Below, one piece after another: positions 8,125-11,144 of a stretch of 11,144 nt of DNA; the first letter of the stretch is position 1, and every line of letters starts with the position of its first letter. The notes beneath the pieces are model-generated. The model did not search any database and was not told the origin of the DNA. It was given only the letters and a program-made list of their open reading frames with translations. Source of the stretch: Oehlia diaphana. Taxonomy: Eukaryota; Glomeromycota; Glomeromycetes; Glomerales; Glomeraceae. The stretch is from positions 1-11,144 of the forward strand of contig QZLH01002814.1 in the NCBI GenBank assembly GCA_003833135.1, read 5' to 3'. Position numbers and translations under genes: made by a program.

Positions 8125-8970
8125 ATGGCGCATTCAAGCATTTTTAATTTACCGAAACTATTAGAGCGAATTCTATATTTCTTAGCAATAGATAAGTCAC
8201 TATACCCTGCTCTATTTGTTAGTCAGCTTTGGTACAGATGTGGTGCCCCTATCCTATGGAGGCGTATTGAGCTAAAAGGATGGGAAGAAGAAGATCAAAC
8301 TCGATTAGAAAGATTTTTATAAATAGTACCTGAAGGAGGAAGAAAATCAGTTTATAGCTCAAAACTAACCCATCTTAAAATAACACACTACTATTCACTT
8401 TCAAATAAAAAAATCAAAGGTATTGTGCATACTTTCCAAAATATAATTCATTTAGATTTTGAAGGAAGTACGGACTGTATTGGTAAAACTCTAAAGCTAA
8501 TAGCAAAATCATATCCAAATTTGAAGTATCTCAATATATCCACTTTATGGGAATTACGAGGAAAAAATAATATAAGTCTAACTGCAATCGCAGAATTATG
8601 CCACAAACTAGAATATCTAAATATCTCTAACCATACAGAATTTTCTGAACAATCAATTTGCAATATTATTCATTTTTGCCCAAGGCTCCAGCATCTCTAC
8701 CTTGGCTTTTGTGAAATTACCGATATAACTATCAAAGAAATTGCTAGACCTTGTCTTAACATAAAGTATCTCAATTTGGAAGGATGTATTTATATTAGCA
8801 AAGAAGCTGTAGATCAGCTCATTTCTCTTAATCCAAATATCCATGTAGAGAATTTTATGGAAACTTTAACGCCTCCTGATCTCAATGGACTGGTTAGAAA
8901 TCATCTTACACAGAACAACGTTGCTAGTAGACAGATTTTAGCTCGGAGTCTTCAGAATATTTTAGGTTGA
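8125..8970 (+). pseudogene. F-box/leucine-rich-repeat protein (AMN1-like), one in-frame stop
   Basis: An F-box lies near the N-terminus (about residues 6-45: FNLPKLLERILYFL, SLYPALFVSQLWYR, PILWRRIEL). At least five leucine-rich repeats of the cysteine-containing type follow, such as [32 protein letters not shown] and [12 protein letters not shown]. Such proteins recognise substrates for SCF ubiquitin ligases. The frame is 281 codons long with a single TAA at codon 66 (8320-8322), placed between the F-box and the repeats. Large F-box/LRR families are typical of Rhizophagus genomes, and many members are degenerate. The TATAAA-like word at 8108-8113 is only about 12 bp before the ATG, too close for a normal TATA box. 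The domain assignment is firm; whether the stop is real or a sequencing or assembly error is not known. Confidence 0.8.
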
Positions 8971-9042
8971 GGTAACTTGCAGTGGTATTCCGATCCAGGG
9001 TTGGCTAGATCAATAGTCCGGAGTGATGATCATTAATTAGAT

Positions 9043-9090
9043 TTTTGCTGAGCCACATGCATGTACAGTGCTTCTGTACGACAAAAAATA
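9043..9090. repeat. Flanking direct repeat, left copy
   Basis: The block TTTGCTGAGCCAC, a 17-bp insert, then CTGTACGACAAAAAATA has a relative at 9843-9876 without the insert. It lies just past the stop of the minus-strand repeat-protein gene. Confidence 0.45.
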
Positions 9091-9108
9091 TAGATTAGCT
9101 AACCTGTT

Positions 9109-9729
9109 CTAGACATGGGCATTGACCAGCATTAGATGGATTTTTACGAATATTTCGTGCAATTGTTGAGGAGAGAGATTTGGAAATAGTGAATACCCCT
9201 CTCCAGTAAACCGAATTTTATTTACCCCCATTTCACCATATTTCTGTAAAATCACAATTGGAACATCTTCTAATAGACCGTGAAATTCCTCAAACTTTTG
9301 GAAATATGCTCTTGCTTTTTCATTGACTTCTTCTGCCCTTTCTTGATTAGAATAACCAATAATACTGAGTTCATCCTGAATTGTTATTATATTCTCTTCC
9401 AGGTATAGAAGCAAATTATATATTTCTCTATATAAAATATCTGTAGAAGCTTTATAACTCCTAAGTTCCACCTCTAGAATGGAATTGCCTTCGATGTTGA
9501 GTTCCTCCTGTATTGGTAACATATCTCCCACTAAGTCTAACAACAACTCATATGAATCAGCAAGTGTTATCTCTTCCTTGCTTTAACGCACTGCCTCTTA
9601 ATTTGCATTGATATTAATACCAAGCTTTTTCTGAATAGCTATTATATTCTTCTTCTTGTATAAAAATACTTCATATAATTGATCAAGAGATTCTTTTGTA
9701 GGAGATTTATTAGTATTGTTATTCACCAT
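9109..9729 (-). pseudogene. Helical-repeat protein with four ~44-residue repeats, two in-frame stops
   Basis: Starting at ATG 9729, one frame of 206 codons is interrupted only by TAA at 9598-9600 and TAA at 9583-9585, five codons apart. Four related segments share the pattern hydrophobic-rich helix, then I-x-x-IQ-x-x-L: KNIIAIQKKLGI, DMLPIQEELNI, ENIITIQDELSI and VPIVILQKYGEM. The glutamines fall at codons 33, 74, 118 and 162, a spacing of 41, 44 and 44. The similarity is visible in DNA too: CTGAATAGCTATTATATTC (about 9628) matches CTGAATTGTTATTATATTC (about 9371). The product is predicted all-helical and soluble, with no signal peptide. No known family was recognised. Both TAA codons could derive from CAA. 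An ORF restarting after the stops would keep repeats 2-4. The plus strand carries no competing frame. Confidence 0.5.
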
Positions 9730-9842
9730 GATTGCTAATAGTAAAGTAATATATTTAATGTGGAAAATATTACCGAAGGTGCCTATGGCTGAGTCCAGAA
9801 TACTGATCGTCAACCTAAGATAGTAATCATCAGCTCAGAAGA

Positions 9843-9876
9843 ATTTGCTGGGCCACTCCTATGCGACAGAAAAATA
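9843..9876. repeat. Flanking direct repeat, right copy
   Basis: TTTGCTGGGCCACTCCTATG then CGACAGAAAAATAA matches 9043-9090 once the 17-bp insert is removed. It is in the same orientation and lies just upstream of the minus-strand gene, so the gene sits between the two copies. Confidence 0.45.
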
Positions 9877-10359
9877 AGTGAATCATCAGTCAGGTCTTGT
9901 GCGATATATTAATTTTTGCATATATATTCAAAAAAGAAAACATACTAACTAGTACCTATTTTTTTTCCTGAACAAATGTGAGAAAATGTGAAAGGAGGTC
10001 TACATGCAACACAGGACCAACTCTAAAAATAAATAGTGACGACAAAAGCATATGTTATGAAAGGCTGAGGGACACGCAATTTTGAGATCGCCAGGCGTAA
10101 AACCAACTATGTCTTTCCGGTAGATCTACATGTGAAAAGGTATGAGAATTCTATTTGCATGTGCCTTCATAGAACTCTTGGCATCATATGACAATGCTAA
10201 TCACTATTCTTATCTCCTTAACTTCGGCTTGGCTCTCTTTTTTCCCAGCCAGATATAAAGCATGTAGGAGTATGTAGAAGTTCAGCCAACTTTCCGCAAA
10301 AATAATTGAGGTATGTATATGCCAAAAGTCATGTTTACTGCAAGCAATAATTTCTCACA
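9877..10359. other. Intergenic stretch upstream of the Crinkler-like gene
   Basis: Nothing coding is seen on either strand. The right end (10284-10335) has a block (AGCCAA, TTTCCGCAAAAA, TATGTATATGCCAAAA, CATGT) that recurs at 11091-11137 and is a likely promoter. The TATA-like TATGTATAT at 10312-10320 lies about 40 bp before the ATG at 10360. Confidence 0.45.
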
Positions 10360-10695
10360 ATGGGCCCTTACATTCCAGAAAATGAAAATATGGCCAATAT
10401 TACTCTCAACTGCCTTATAATTCCCACCGGTCGCTTCACTGGAATTCCAAACAATGATGCTAATCTAATTCCCCTTGGAAATACAGTCAGAAATCTTCAC
10501 GCTCAGATTCAACAACAGTTACCTCAGCAATTCAGAAATGTCCCATTTTATCTTCGCGCACTCCGTTCTGGGCTTGTAAATTACGTTGCTATGCGACAAG
10601 GGGGATTGATTTCTAATTATTTTAATGAAAATCTCACTGCGGACGTTTACCATGTTCTTATAGAGGATGATGTATATGGTTATTATGACTTGTAA
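10360..10695 (+). CDS. Crinkler (CRN) header-like ubiquitin-fold protein
   Basis: An intact 111-residue frame. The pattern ITLNCLIIP at the start, then TVRNLHAQI, then LISNYFNENLTADVYHVLIED near the end follows the beta-grasp header of Crinkler-type proteins (an ITL-x-CL strand, a central helix, and an ISxYF ... HVLI end). In CRN proteins this header is normally followed by a linker and an effector domain such as a kinase or nuclease. Here the frame stops right after the header (VYGYYDL), so it is a header-only or truncated member. The second ATG (10390, MANITLNCLI) puts the start at the domain edge and may be the true one; both ATGs have A at -3 and G at +4. No signal peptide is visible. The domain call rests on motif order only. 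Confidence 0.5.
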   Translation: MGPYIPENENMANITLNCLIIPTGRFTGIPNNDANLIPLGNTVRNLHAQIQQQLPQQFRNVPFYLRALRSGLVNYVAMRQGGLISNYFNENLTADVYHVLIEDDVYGYYDL

Positions 10696-10777
10696 TGTGA
10701 AATATTCGTGCAAAGCGCCTTAACAGCCAATTTTTATGTATTGTAGGCCGACTTTCAGCAACATTTTTTATTTCATA

Positions 10778-10783
10778 AATAAA
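10778..10783 (+). terminator. Possible poly(A) signal of the Crinkler-like gene
   Basis: AATAAA lies 82 bp after the stop codon of the Crinkler-like gene, in an A/T-rich stretch. Position and sequence fit; nothing else confirms it. Confidence 0.3.
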
Positions 10784-10795
10784 GTATTATTATCA

Positions 10796-10884
10796 TGAAA
10801 AATGGGGTCACGTGTAATGATATGGGTGCGAACCCGATCACTATGTAATATCGGACTATAAATCTAACCAATCTAGCCTATATA
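10796..10884 (-). ncRNA. tRNA-like / SINE-like Pol III unit (candidate)
   Basis: On the minus strand GGCTAGATTGG (box A-like) is followed about 40 bp later by GGGTTCGCACCC, a near-consensus box B (GGTTCGANNCC). A run of five Ts follows some 27 bp further on (plus 10797-10801), as a Pol III terminator would. It does not fold into a clean cloverleaf: the T-arm has only three good pairs. A tRNA-derived SINE or tRNA pseudogene is more likely than a working tRNA. No anticodon is assigned. Confidence 0.3.
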
Positions 10885-11116
10885 AAAAAGCGTAGCACTA
10901 TATCAGGTGATAAGTAAGAAGAGTCTTCACAGTTAGGGAGGCGCAGTGATTAGGCGTTCGTTGCACCATGCAATTGCTGATCATACGGCAGGCTTGTGAA
11001 ACAGAATAATTTCTCACATATAGTGCTCACTCAGTATTTTTTTTCACAAATAAAATTCTTTTTACTCTTGTCCTCATATACCGCACTTTGAGCCAATAAC
11101 ATTTCGCAAAAAATAC

Positions 11117-11123
11117 TATATAA
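11117..11123 (+). promoter_or_regulatory. TATA-like box of a gene at the right edge
   Basis: TATATAA followed by GCCGAAAACATGT matches the context of TATGTATATGCCAAAAGTCATGT upstream of the Crinkler-like gene. The paired preceding word CGCAAAAA is present in both. This suggests a duplicated promoter and a second, related gene starting at or beyond the window edge. Confidence 0.4.
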
Positions 11124-11132
11124 GCCGAAAAC

Positions 11133-11144
11133 ATGTCTATCACT
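11133..11144 (+). CDS. Possible start of a second Crinkler-like gene (cut by window edge)
   Basis: Four codons, ATG TCT ATC ACT (MSIT), lie at the very end. Crinkler headers often begin with this kind of sequence, and the upstream block resembles that of the intact Crinkler-like gene. The ATG is only 9 bp past the TATA-like box, closer than normal, so the true start may lie further right. Confidence 0.25.

Noticed and set aside
9583..9600. Short intron removing the two TAA codons in the helical-repeat gene
   Set aside because: No GT...AG pair of normal intron length brackets them without removing conserved repeat units.
10936..11010. tRNA gene on the plus strand from the box A-like AGGCGCAGTGATTAGG
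   Set aside because: No box B follows at the right distance and no cloverleaf can be drawn.

Overview
The window looks like AT-rich nuclear DNA from an arbuscular-mycorrhizal fungus, most likely Rhizophagus or a close Glomeromycotina relative. The reasons are the base composition, the lack of operons, TATA-like boxes upstream of individual genes, the F-box/leucine-rich-repeat family protein, the Crinkler-like ubiquitin-fold header, and the dense short repeats. The organism is inferred from gene character and was not checked against a database.

Layout. Positions 1-2137 hold no convincing gene but are rich in repeats: a perfect 46-bp palindrome (319-364), a 40-bp-period tandem array (391-510), a pair of dispersed direct repeats (1367 and 1598), and a roughly 400-bp fold-back, MITE-like element made of 9-bp units (1723-2116). 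Positions 2138-6971 look like a decayed mobile element. A small double-zinc-site protein is on the minus strand (2138-2389). Divergent from it is a roughly 1000-codon primase-helicase (2515-5507), with an archaeo-eukaryotic primase palm, a zinc knuckle and an SF3/DUF5906-like helicase. A tyrosine recombinase follows (5826-6971). Next come an intact coiled-coil acidic/basic protein (7164-7628), a broken F-box protein with a possible retroelement-gag-like tail (7688-8053), a broken F-box/LRR protein (8125-8970), a minus-strand gene built from four helical repeats of about 44 residues with two in-frame stops (9109-9729), and a Crinkler-header-like protein (10360-10695). A tRNA-like Pol III unit lies at about 10796-10884 (minus), and a duplicated Crinkler-type promoter runs off the right edge.

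How they fit together. The zinc protein, primase-helicase and tyrosine recombinase form a plausible replicate-and-integrate module: the primase-helicase would copy the element and the recombinase would insert it. The primase-helicase is interrupted by four in-frame stops and one frameshift, and the recombinase by one stop. Most of the TGA stops sit where a CGA arginine codon would fit, which points to C-to-T decay at CpG. This copy is therefore probably dead in cis, but its domain architecture is readable from end to end. No element ends (terminal repeats or target duplications) could be assigned, so whether the genes after 6971 belong to it is open.
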